Of a stretch of 64,000 nt of DNA, positions 27,431 through 36,200 are shown piece by piece (within the stretch, counting starts at the first letter, position 1; every line of letters begins with the position of its first letter). The DNA is from Chryseolinea lacunae (GTDB taxonomy: Bacteria > Bacteroidota > Bacteroidia > Cytophagales > Cyclobacteriaceae). Below the pieces are notes generated by a model. That model ran no database searches and was not told where the DNA came from. It saw only the letters and a list, made by a program, of their open reading frames with translations. Location: NCBI RefSeq assembly GCF_016735595.1, contig NZ_JAERRB010000001.1, positions 310,001 to 374,000 on the forward strand. Direction: 5' to 3'. A program made the position numbers and the translations under genes.

Positions 27431-28279
27431 ATGAACAATCTGAAAGAAGAGCGCAAAGGATTTGATTCCTTGGGACTTAGTTATGCCGTGGAAGCCGACG
27501 TTCGTGTAGAATCTGCCATCTTCGGTGGCGTGACCAGCTACTGGTTCACACCCCCAAACATTGCCAGCCCCGAAGTGGTGATCTATACTCACGGCGGCGG
27601 ATACATATACGGTTCCCTCAAATCGCACCGTGCCATGGTGAGCCATTTCGCGAAAGCGCTGGGCCGCAGAATTCTGTTTGTTGAATATTCGCTCGCGCCC
27701 GAAAAAACATTTCCCACGGCGCTGAACGAGACCGTTGCCGTGATCCAGCATTTGCACCGAACATTTCCCGAAGTTCAGTTCAGCCTCATGGGCGACAGCG
27801 CCGGTGGAAACCTGGCCCTTAGCGTGGCCCTGAACCTGAAACAATTGGACGCACCGGCACCTCTATATCAAATCCTGCTCTCACCCTGGCTGAACATGGA
27901 CACCGTTTACCCCAGCTATTCGCAAAACGAAAAACTGGATCCCATCATCTCGAAAGATTTTCTTCGCTATGCTGCATCCCAATATGCGGGAGGTAAAGAC
28001 ATAGGCCACCCACTGATGTCGCCGATCCATGGCGACTTCCGTGGTCTTAGTCCCACGCTGACGTTGGTGGGTGCGAAAGAAGTTCTGCGCGACGATTCCC
28101 TGGTTCTTCACGCTGCGTCGGTGAAAGCGGGTGCCACTTCGGTATTGCAGGTTTTCGAAAACGCCAACCATGTGTGGATGCTCACAGACATTGAATCGAA
28201 AGACAGCAAAGATGCCCTTCGCGCCATGCAGGAATTTCTTACCCTCCAGGAGATTGCCGACATTAAAGTGATGCCCTAG
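27431..28279 (+). CDS. Alpha/beta hydrolase of the hormone-sensitive-lipase type
   Basis: I start at the internal ATG 27431 (MNNLKEERKGFDSLG), since the 16 residues added by the ORF start at 27383 look non-coding. The 282-residue protein shows the HSL oxyanion motif THGGGYIYGS, the nucleophile S123 in GDSAGGN, and a late NANHVW histidine as third triad member. There is no signal peptide, so it is a cytoplasmic esterase or lipase of short acyl esters or xenobiotics. It follows the Crp/Fnr gene and may be its target, but this is only proximity. Confidence 0.87.
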   Translation: MNNLKEERKGFDSLGLSYAVEADVRVESAIFGGVTSYWFTPPNIASPEVVIYTHGGGYIYGSLKSHRAMVSHFAKALGRRILFVEYSLAPEKTFPTALNETVAVIQHLHRTFPEVQFSLMGDSAGGNLALSVALNLKQLDAPAPLYQILLSPWLNMDTVYPSYSQNEKLDPIISKDFLRYAASQYAGGKDIGHPLMSPIHGDFRGLSPTLTLVGAKEVLRDDSLVLHAASVKAGATSVLQVFENANHVWMLTDIESKDSKDALRAMQEFLTLQEIADIKVMP

Positions 28280-28332
28280 GATGCGTCGTGTGTGCGGGGA
28301 GCTTGAATGAATACCTCTATGCCATCCGTTCG

Positions 28333-29052
28333 CTAGTCGGCTTCATGCTTATTTTTCCAGCGGTCATACCGTTTCCGTAGCAAGTACACGGCGTTTTGAC
28401 CTCCCTTCTTCTGACCGAAGGTGTTGAGGTCCAGATGGGGTTTTGACTCACGTTCCTTTTTATAGATGGTGATGAAGGCGCTTGTGGCACGTTGCTCCCC
28501 ACACCGGTTGTCGCCACCAGCGTCCGACCCGGCTTCAAGTGCCTTCATCAACACGTCTTCAAAAGAGAGATGTTGACGTTGGCCGTCCACTACGGCGTCC
28601 ATCACGTTCTGTAGCACCGAGTCCGTTGTGAGGGTGTTGCCCTGCACCGAGATGCCGGGTGCTGTGAGGGCGCCGCCCAGGCTATGCGTTTGCGTGCCGG
28701 TGTAGGTTGAGGGTTCAAGATGACGCAGGGTTAACACAGCATACTGTTGCCGTTCAGGATCGAACGACGGGTTGCGCAGTGCGGCGATGATCTGGTCGGG
28801 TGTTGCGTTGGCCACGATCATCTCCACGCCCCGCTCACGGGCATCGTTGTTGCTCATGGCCTGCACCACAATGGCCCCAACGCCCGGCACAATGTGACCG
28901 ATGCCATAACAGTTGGGCGAGCACGACGCACCGGCAATGCCAATGGTGCCGGTGGCCGAGTCGATGATGATGACAGACCATGTTGCCTGTGCCGTGTGGC
29001 TGATTATTAATTGCATCAACAGGGCTATTGCCGCGAGCTTTAAATAGCGCAT
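28333..29052 (-). CDS. Secreted DUF1028 (Ntn-hydrolase-like) protein
   Basis: The 239-residue protein has a signal peptide (about 1-23, ending TAQA) directly followed by TWSVIIIDSATGTIGIAGASC, which is the start of the DUF1028 fold. The glycine-rich core (IVPGVGAIVVQA and NNDARERG) and the GNTLT motif are present. Cytoplasmic relatives start M-T-F-S, so here signal-peptide removal would expose T24 as N-terminal residue, as Ntn hydrolases need. That is an inference; DUF1028 has no settled activity. The C-terminal extension (HLDLNTFGQ...) fits proteins of this family in Bacteroidota. It is divergent from the DUF2306 gene. Confidence 0.85.
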   Translation of the reverse strand: MRYLKLAAIALLMQLIISHTAQATWSVIIIDSATGTIGIAGASCSPNCYGIGHIVPGVGAIVVQAMSNNDARERGVEMIVANATPDQIIAALRNPSFDPERQQYAVLTLRHLEPSTYTGTQTHSLGGALTAPGISVQGNTLTTDSVLQNVMDAVVDGQRQHLSFEDVLMKALEAGSDAGGDNRCGEQRATSAFITIYKKERESKPHLDLNTFGQKKGGQNAVYLLRKRYDRWKNKHEAD

Positions 29053-29071
29053 AGTTAGAAAGTACGTCAGA

Positions 29072-29079
29072 CAAATTTA
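29072..29079 (-). promoter_or_regulatory. Candidate -7 promoter box for the DUF1028 gene
   Basis: On the minus strand TAAATTTG fits the Bacteroidota TAnnTTTG box exactly and lies 19 bp before the ATG at 29052. The -33 box is not clear. Confidence 0.45.
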
Positions 29080-29248
29080 CACTGGAATCTGATTGGTCCG
29101 GCATACACCGACCAGCCATTGTTGTATCCAACCGAAAACCCGACTTGGCCCGCAAACCTCCCTCATCGAAACCGGGCGTTCGCTAAGTAAAAGGTCCTGT
29201 TCACGAAGTGTTGCTACAGGCGCCTTAAGCACGTGGATATATTCGAAC

Positions 29249-29917
29249 ATGACTCCACGAAAGATTCTATCGCTGCTGCCCGTCACCTTGCTTTGGGTGC
29301 CGCTCATTTTCTTTTCGCTCCTGCTCTCGCACAACGCCATGCTCTATTTCACGCACGGCGGTGAATACGGAATCCTCCCCGAAAAACGCGTCGCCCAACA
29401 AGACATTGTGTGGCTGACGGCCTTCTATGTGCACCTCCCTGCGGGTGTGTTTTGCCTGCTCAGCCCCTTCTTCCTTTTCACGCGACGGTTCTTCAAAGGT
29501 GCGCTACCGCTCCACAAGACTATCGGGAAATTATATGTTTGGATCACGTTGTTTATTGTTTGTCCTACGGGCATGTACCTGGCCCTCTACGCCAAAGGAG
29601 GGTTCATCACCCAGGTGGGATTTATGTTGCAGGGTGTTTTGCTGGCCGTGTTTACCTATCGCGGGCAGCAGGCCATTCGCGGCGGCGACAAGGTGGAACA
29701 TTTTCATGCCATGATCCGCTCCTACGCCGTAGCCACAGTTGTGCTTACGTTCCGCATTTACCACATCGTGTTCTTTCTTCTCAACGTGCCTTACCAGGAC
29801 AACTATGCCATCTCGCAATGGCTCGGGTTGTTTGGCAACATGCTTCTGGCAGAGCTCATCATCTTGTTTACCCTGCAGTCAAAAAAAATAAATACACTAA
29901 AATCCCTACCACTATGA
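29249..29917 (+). CDS. DUF2306-like integral membrane protein
   Basis: The true start is taken as the ATG at 29249 (MTPRKILSLLPVTLLWVPL), because the 52 residues ahead of it in the open frame have no coding character. The 222-residue protein has about six or seven transmembrane helices, with histidines in VHLPAGV, PLHKTIGKLYVW and EHFHAMIRSYA in the positions typical of DUF2306 proteins, which may bind haem or metal. Function is unknown. It overlaps the next gene by ATGA (29914-29917), so the two are co-translated. Confidence 0.8.
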   Translation: MTPRKILSLLPVTLLWVPLIFFSLLLSHNAMLYFTHGGEYGILPEKRVAQQDIVWLTAFYVHLPAGVFCLLSPFFLFTRRFFKGALPLHKTIGKLYVWITLFIVCPTGMYLALYAKGGFITQVGFMLQGVLLAVFTYRGQQAIRGGDKVEHFHAMIRSYAVATVVLTFRIYHIVFFLLNVPYQDNYAISQWLGLFGNMLLAELIILFTLQSKKINTLKSLPL

Positions 29918-30306
29918 AACCCATCCGAAAAATCTTTGCCCTGTGTGTCATTGTCCTTTCGATTATTGTCTTCTGGCTGATGCCCGGAGTCAACACCGCC
30001 AAAGACACCACCTATGTTCGTCGCTATGAAGATACCAGCCGGGAGTCTGACTCGCTGGATCAGAAACACAGTTCAAAAAGCAATAACACGAAAGTGGTGC
30101 GGCAAAAGAAACTTTACAAAACAGAGAAGATCCGTTCGATGGATAGGTTCGCCAAAATTTCACCAAAGGTCTATAGTCGGGCCATGCAGTTTGATGAGAT
30201 CCAATACCTGACGAAGGATTCCATTCGCAGCCGCGATTCACTTCGCAGTCTGGTGTTGCGGAATATGAAGACGCGTCGCGTGGATACGGCAACGGTTGTG
30301 CATTAG
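29914..30306 (+). CDS. Small membrane-anchored protein coupled to the DUF2306 protein
   Basis: This 130-residue gene is hidden inside a longer open frame, but its ATG at 29914 overlaps the stop of the DUF2306 gene. It starts MKPIRKIFALCVIVLSIIVFW, one N-terminal hydrophobic anchor. After that the chain is highly charged and rich in Ser, Asp, Lys and Arg (SRESDSLDQKHSS, KKLYKTEKIRSMD) and likely periplasmic. I recognise no family. A strong terminator follows 14 bp after the stop codon, which supports its reality as the last gene of a two-gene operon. Confidence 0.68.
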   Translation: MKPIRKIFALCVIVLSIIVFWLMPGVNTAKDTTYVRRYEDTSRESDSLDQKHSSKSNNTKVVRQKKLYKTEKIRSMDRFAKISPKVYSRAMQFDEIQYLTKDSIRSRDSLRSLVLRNMKTRRVDTATVVH

Positions 30307-30319
30307 TACGTTGGTTTTT

Positions 30320-30355
30320 CTGGCGTGAGGGGCCATACCTCACGCCAGTTTTTTT
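30320..30355 (+). terminator. Intrinsic terminator after the DUF2306 operon
   Basis: CTGGCGTGAGG (30320-30330), a 7-nt loop and CCTCACGCCAG (30338-30348) form a perfect 11-bp stem followed by seven T. The minus strand lacks a U-run, so it acts on the plus strand only. Confidence 0.9.
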
Positions 30356-30363
30356 CATCCCCC

Positions 30364-32826
30364 CTACTCCTGTCTCAGCGACTGGGTTGGGTTGGCCGTG
30401 GCGGCGCGGAAGCAGATGAACCCAACCGTGGTGATGGAGATGAGGGCCAGAATGACGAGCGGCACCAAATACACATCCCAACCCGGCGAAATATGAAACG
30501 CAAAGTCCGACAGCCAGCGATTCACGCCAAAGTAAACAAAGGGAATTGCAACGACATAGGCCACCAGCAACAGCTTAATGAAATCGCGCGAGAACAGTGC
30601 AAGAATAGTCGGCACCGAAGCACCTAACACTTTGCGTATGCCCACCTCCTTGGTGCGATGCACCACAGCGAAGATTGAAAGTCCCAGCAACCCCAGGCAG
30701 GCGATCACAATGGCAAGACCGGTGAAGATCCCAAACACAGCGCCCAGGCGTACGTCGGAGTTGTATTGACGGTTAAAATATTCGTCCAGGAAAAAATACT
30801 CGAACGCGTTGTTGGGAAACGCTTCGTCATACAGTTTCTTCACCGCATCAATGGATGCCGTCATGTTGCCGGCCTCGAGGTGCACGGAGATGTAGTTCCA
30901 GGAGAAGAACTCGGGCTGGATAAACATCATGGGTTCGTAGTTTTCGTGCAGCGAAACCTGGTGATAGTTTTTGATGACGCCCACAATCTCGCCGTGTTGC
31001 TCGCGCGGGCCCATGCCGAACGCCACCTTTTCGTTCACGGCGTCTTCGGGTTTGGCATAGCCCAGTTTGCGGCTCATCAGTTCGTTGATCAGAATTGGAG
31101 CTTCCTTGTCGTATACAAACAAATCCTTGTCCGTGAACCCGCGGCCTGCCACCAGCCCAATGCCAAAGGTGGACAGAAAGTTATCGTCGATCGACTTCTG
31201 ATAACAATTGAAGTCCGACTCCGGTCCCTGGCTCAACTTGCGTATGCCGTTGCGCGAGAGCAAAACACGACCGGGCACGCCGTTTGAAACGGATGCATTT
31301 TTCACGGAAGCCAGTTGACCCAATTCGCCTTTGAACCACGTGATGTGGGTCATGATGGTGGAGTCGAACACCGCCGGTGTCTTCAGCACCAGCACCTGGT
31401 CTTTTGCATAGCCCAGATCCTGATTCTGCATGAACGACAGCTGACGATACATGGTGATGGTGCCCGCAATCAGAAAAATCGACAGCACATATTGAAATGA
31501 CACCAGCCCTTTGCGCAACCATTGGCCTGAAGCCGATTTATAGAACTTTCCTTTCAACACCTGCGCGGGGTTGAACGACGACAACATCAGCGCCGGATAG
31601 GCTCCCACCAAAAGTGTTCCCGCCAGCAGAATGATTGCCGCCAGAATCAAAATGCCCGGGTTGGCAAGCAGGCCCTGCTGATAGAGCACAGCGCTGATCT
31701 GCTTTTCGACAAGCTGTTCGAAGAGCGGCATTGTCACCAAAAGAATCGCAGCCGCCAACAACATGGCCATCGCGTTTACCAGGAAGGCATCAAAGAAAAA
31801 CTGAACAACCAACTGTCGCTTGCTGGCACCTACTACTTTGCGTAGCCCCACTTCCTTGCTTCGCTCCAGCGATTTGGCCGTCGACAAATTGATGTAGTTG
31901 ATCCACGCCACCACCAGAACAAAAATGCCCAGCAGTCCCAGGAAATAAACAATGCGCTCGCTGCCGTTGGTGTCCTGCTCCAGTGCAAGGTTTGACATGA
32001 GGTGTATGGAAGGCACTTTTTGCAATGCCATGCGAATGTCCCATTTGTATTCGCGCTTCACGTCGCCGAGATACTTATCGACAAACGCAGGAAACTTGTT
32101 TTCGAATGCCGCAGCGTTTATGCCGGGCTTCAGCAACACATAGTTATAGAACTCGGGCCACCGCCATTGATCATAGCCCCACTTTTCGCCCAGCGAAGAA
32201 AACGACACCAGCACGTTGAACGAGAGGTGAGAGTTTTGAGGAATGTCTTTCATCACACCCGTCACGTTAAGGTTGAGCTCACGGTTCAGGCTGAGCTGTT
32301 TACCCAGGGCTGGCTCGTTGCCAAAGAATTTTTTGGCGACCGATTCAGCGATCACCACCGAGTTGGGTTCTTTCAACGCGGTGGCAGGGTTGCCTTGCAG
32401 CATGGGATATGAAAACATGGTCAGGAATGGCGCATCGGCGAGAAACATTTTCTCTTCGTTGAACGCCACGGCGTTGCCACTTTTGTCTTGTGTGGAAAGC
32501 GTGACGGAGCTGATAAAGAAATTGGTGCGGGCCAGGCGCGAGAAGGCCTCCACTTCGGGGAAGTCGGCTTTCATGGCCGGGGCTGTAGCGGGATGGTTGG
32601 TTGCCGACTCGTGTTGTGAGTGGTCGGCGTCGAGATTACTAAGCGTGACGCGGTAGAGCCGGTCGGCATTGGGGTTGAACACCTCATAGCTCCGCTCGAA
32701 CTGAATGTATTGATAGATGAGGCCGCACACCGACAACCCGATGGCCAATCCCACAACATTGATGGTTGAAAACACCCGGTTCCGCACAAGGTTGCGCCAG
32801 GCCACGATCAGATAATTCCGAATCAT
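30364..32826 (-). CDS. FtsX/MacB-type ABC transporter permease (orphan)
   Basis: This 820-residue protein begins MIRNYLIVAWRNLVRNRVFS and has the same plan as the permease at 18-20 kb: one N-terminal helix, a periplasmic MacB-type domain, three central helices with SKEVGLRKVVGAS, a second periplasmic domain, and three final helices with TKEVGIRKVLGASV, ending NPTQSLRQE. The two share architecture but differ clearly in sequence. No ATPase gene is adjacent. The substrate is not known. The upstream 390 bp carry an unusual repeat array (33053-33167). Confidence 0.9.
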   Translation of the reverse strand: MIRNYLIVAWRNLVRNRVFSTINVVGLAIGLSVCGLIYQYIQFERSYEVFNPNADRLYRVTLSNLDADHSQHESATNHPATAPAMKADFPEVEAFSRLARTNFFISSVTLSTQDKSGNAVAFNEEKMFLADAPFLTMFSYPMLQGNPATALKEPNSVVIAESVAKKFFGNEPALGKQLSLNRELNLNVTGVMKDIPQNSHLSFNVLVSFSSLGEKWGYDQWRWPEFYNYVLLKPGINAAAFENKFPAFVDKYLGDVKREYKWDIRMALQKVPSIHLMSNLALEQDTNGSERIVYFLGLLGIFVLVVAWINYINLSTAKSLERSKEVGLRKVVGASKRQLVVQFFFDAFLVNAMAMLLAAAILLVTMPLFEQLVEKQISAVLYQQGLLANPGILILAAIILLAGTLLVGAYPALMLSSFNPAQVLKGKFYKSASGQWLRKGLVSFQYVLSIFLIAGTITMYRQLSFMQNQDLGYAKDQVLVLKTPAVFDSTIMTHITWFKGELGQLASVKNASVSNGVPGRVLLSRNGIRKLSQGPESDFNCYQKSIDDNFLSTFGIGLVAGRGFTDKDLFVYDKEAPILINELMSRKLGYAKPEDAVNEKVAFGMGPREQHGEIVGVIKNYHQVSLHENYEPMMFIQPEFFSWNYISVHLEAGNMTASIDAVKKLYDEAFPNNAFEYFFLDEYFNRQYNSDVRLGAVFGIFTGLAIVIACLGLLGLSIFAVVHRTKEVGIRKVLGASVPTILALFSRDFIKLLLVAYVVAIPFVYFGVNRWLSDFAFHISPGWDVYLVPLVILALISITTVGFICFRAATANPTQSLRQE

Positions 32827-33052
32827 ACGCTATATGTTTCCACTGGTGTTGCCAAATTCATTCCACCTTTCGCAACCCGCTGCAACGGATTGTTTCGGCC
32901 CTCTTGCTCCCACGGTACGGGTGAGGTGTATCCGATTTTGAAGTGCAGGGGTCCGAAATCGGGCGGTTGCCGGGTTGGACAAGGACCCCTTGCCGGATAA
33001 TTCCGAATTGCATTATGGTGCAAAATGAAATTGTAAGCCGTAGGACTACTTG

Positions 33053-33167
33053 TCCTATGGTGATGGGACTATCCTTCCTATCACTATGGGAGGGTAAGTC
33101 CTATCACTATGGGAAAGGGAATCGTATTGTAATGAAATTCGTCTTCCTATTGTAATAGGACTTTTTC
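33053..33167. repeat. Five-unit, 23-bp-period array of imperfect palindromes
   Basis: The cores start at 33053, 33076, 33099, 33122 and 33145, exactly 23 bp apart: TCCTATGGTGATGGGA, TCCTATCACTATGGGA twice, TCGTATTGTAATGAAA and TCCTATTGTAATAGGA. Each 16-bp core is self-complementary to a degree (TCCTAT with ATAGGA or ATGGGA) and is followed by a 7-bp spacer that is not conserved. A further degenerate unit may start at 33030. The array lies in the 390-bp gap (32827-33216) between the end of the FN3/SGNH gene and the start of the FtsX permease, about 230 bp upstream of the latter. The rest of the gap holds nothing I recognise. Confidence 0.85.
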
Positions 33168-33216
33168 ATCCCCCTGGAGGGAGACATCTATTTTGTTGCT
33201 AGCCTCTATTACTGAA

Positions 33217-36200
33217 CTAGTCGCGCACAAAAAATCCCGTGCAATACTTCTCCCCCACCTTCACCCTTATAATGTACATTCCCGGAGACAACGACCGAAC
33301 GTCAAACGCTTCGTTCTGATTGGTCATGGTCGCGCGATCGTACACAGAAACGCCCGGCAAGTTCACGATCTGAATAACGGCGGTCTGTGCCACCGCATCG
33401 TTCGCTTTTATGTTGACATGATCGGCGGCGGGGTTTGGATAGACCTGAAGGCCCGTCTCATCGCCTGACGATGCATCCGGCAATTCGGATGTTGATGTAA
33501 ACGTATTGGCTGGGACTCGTGAGGTAGCACCTGATGATGTGCTTTCCGAAATGTCCAGCACATTGATGTAGGTGAAGGTGGAGCCTGACGCAACGTTGAA
33601 GGCAAGGGTGATGGTGCCTGAGGTGGGCGCAACATCGGCAAACACAATGGTCTCGGTGGTGTTGTTGGCAGTTTCAAGAAGTTGTTGCTGGCCGTTGATG
33701 GTGAACGTTGCTATGCGCGAGTCGCCCACCGACATGCGCGAGCCAAAAATGCGCAGACTGTAAAGCTTGCCGTTGTCGAGTCCGTTGATGCGATAGCTTC
33801 CACCGGCACCCCATCCGTAGTGACTGTCGCTCACAGCAGAAACGGGATAGTCGAGCAATGGCTGTGTGCTTCCGACCGCGTTGTAGGCACCGTATCCGTT
33901 GGAAGGATCTTTCACGATTTCAAAACTCAACGTCGTAGACGCTCCCGTGCTTTCTACCAGGTTGGTGATGGACCCTGTTGCGGGCGAGGTCACGTTGTTC
34001 CAGCCGGTGAGCAGTGTCTCCGTGCCGGGCGAACCAAAGTCGATCAGGAATCGTCTGCCGCCTTTCGACTCTGCACTGACGGGTGTTGTCGTGGCACTGA
34101 CTTCTGTGGTGTATGCAGATCCTCCCGCGCTGTTGACGGCTTTGATGCGATAGAAATATTTTTTTTGAGCCGACACGCCGTTGTCAGCATAGGTGGTGAC
34201 ATTGCTCGCGGTGGTGGCGATCACCGCGAAGGCTGCGCCCGTGGTGAGTGATCGTTCGATTTGAAATCCTGTTTCACTCGAGGATGCATCGGTCCAGCTT
34301 AGGTTGATCAATGTTGCTGATGCAGCCGTTGCCTTCAGCGTGGTGGGCGCGGCAGGGAGAGCAACACCTTGTGTTGTGGCGCTGGCCTCGGCGGTGTAGC
34401 TGGAGTTGCCACCGCCATTGACTGCGCGTATGCGATAATAATATTTTGTGCTGGCGGCAAGGCCGGTGTTGGCGTAGGTGTTGGTGTTTGGTGCCGTGGT
34501 GGCCACGAGTGTGAAGCCCGTTGCCGTGGTGAGCGATCGTTCAATTTGAAAGCCCGTTTCGTTGCTGGCGTTGTCTGTCCAGGTGAGGTTGATCTGGGAT
34601 GATGAAACCGATGATGCCGACAGTGTGGCCGGTGCAGCAGGAGGTGACTGCGGCGTGAGTATGGTGAGCAACAGTTTTGACATGGCCGTGTTACCGGCCT
34701 GGTTCAGGTGGATGTTGTCGCCTGAGTTGTAGCTACCGTTCAGTGTTGTGCCCGAGCTCGCTTTTGTGGCGGTGTAGCCATTCACCTGAACATTCGGTTT
34801 GCCGTTGTAGTACGCCTGCAAGGCCGACACATTCACGTTGCTCGCCACCACACCTGCCAGGTTCACGGTGATGCCCGCCGACTGAAGTGTGTTGATGATG
34901 TAGTCGATGTTCGCTTGCACGGTCGACAGCGCGACACCGTTGGCCAGATCGTTTCGGCCAATGGAGAGCACCACGGCTTTGGGTTTCAGTGCAATCACTT
35001 CAGGAATTCGCCTCACCACATCCGCTGAGCGATCGGAGATGCCGGCGAGAATGTTGAACGATTTGCCCGCGCTGGTCATAGCACTTTCAATCCAACGCTG
35101 ACTGTTGCTGGAGGCGAACAACCCGTGCATGTTGCTATCGCCCACACCAATGTAGTCGGCGTTCTTCATGGCCGTGGTCGACACTTCCCAATTTGTTACC
35201 TCACTATTGGTACCCCCAAACTGGTGAAGACAAAACTGGCCGGTGTTGTGTGCTTTCACATAGTTGCCGGCAGTGAAGGTGGGAAAGGTGAGCTTGGTGG
35301 TGAACAGTTGTGTCTTGCCGGTGGCACCATCAAAAATGGTGTAGGTGAACGCGTCTTTCGCCCGCGTCACTTCCACCCAATAATAGGTATTTGCCGTGGG
35401 TACGTATTTCGTGGTAGACACCATTTGCAGCGATGTCGTCGACTTGTAGTAGAGATAGATGAAGTTTTGCCCACTGTCCCAACCCCAGCGCATGGTCGTC
35501 GAGTAAGGGTCGGCCGTATTCACGCTCTGCACACCAATGCCGATGCCGTAGCTGCTCGCATTCAATGTGGAAGGTGTCTTTACTCTGACGCGTACATTCC
35601 AGTTTTCAAGACATGTGTAGCGAAAGGGATTGGCAGGATCGTCGTGATAGATGTAGGAGCTGAACAGCGATGGATTTCCGGTCAACACCAGTTTGTCGGT
35701 GTCGCGGCTTATGCCCGTGCCTTTTGTGGGGAACCGTGTGGCCGATGAAAATGCTGTCTCGGAAAAGATCTGACCATAGGCTTGTGTGACGGGAAGTGTC
35801 GTGGCGTTTGCTTCGGGAGTGTAGGATGAAGAACCCGTTGCGTTGATGGCACGAAGACGATAGTAATAGGTCGTGCCTTCTGCAAGACCAGTATCGTTGT
35901 AGGATGTAGTGCTTGCCCGGGCCGTATACAACAATGTGTATCCCTGTTGACTTATGAGCGATCGCTCTATCTGAAAACCTGTTTCATTGCTTGAAACATC
36001 TTGCCAGTTTAGGTTGATTTGGGTTGAGCTGACGGCCGTGGCGGTTATGGCCGAAGGCGATGCCGGGGATGCCGGCGGGGCGGCGAGTGTGATGGCTGTG
36101 GCCTCCGGCGTAGATGCTGAACTTCCGCCAGCGTTCACCGCTTTCACTCTATAAAAGTACGACGTGCTGGCAGCAAGGCCCGTGTCGGAATAGTGCGTGG

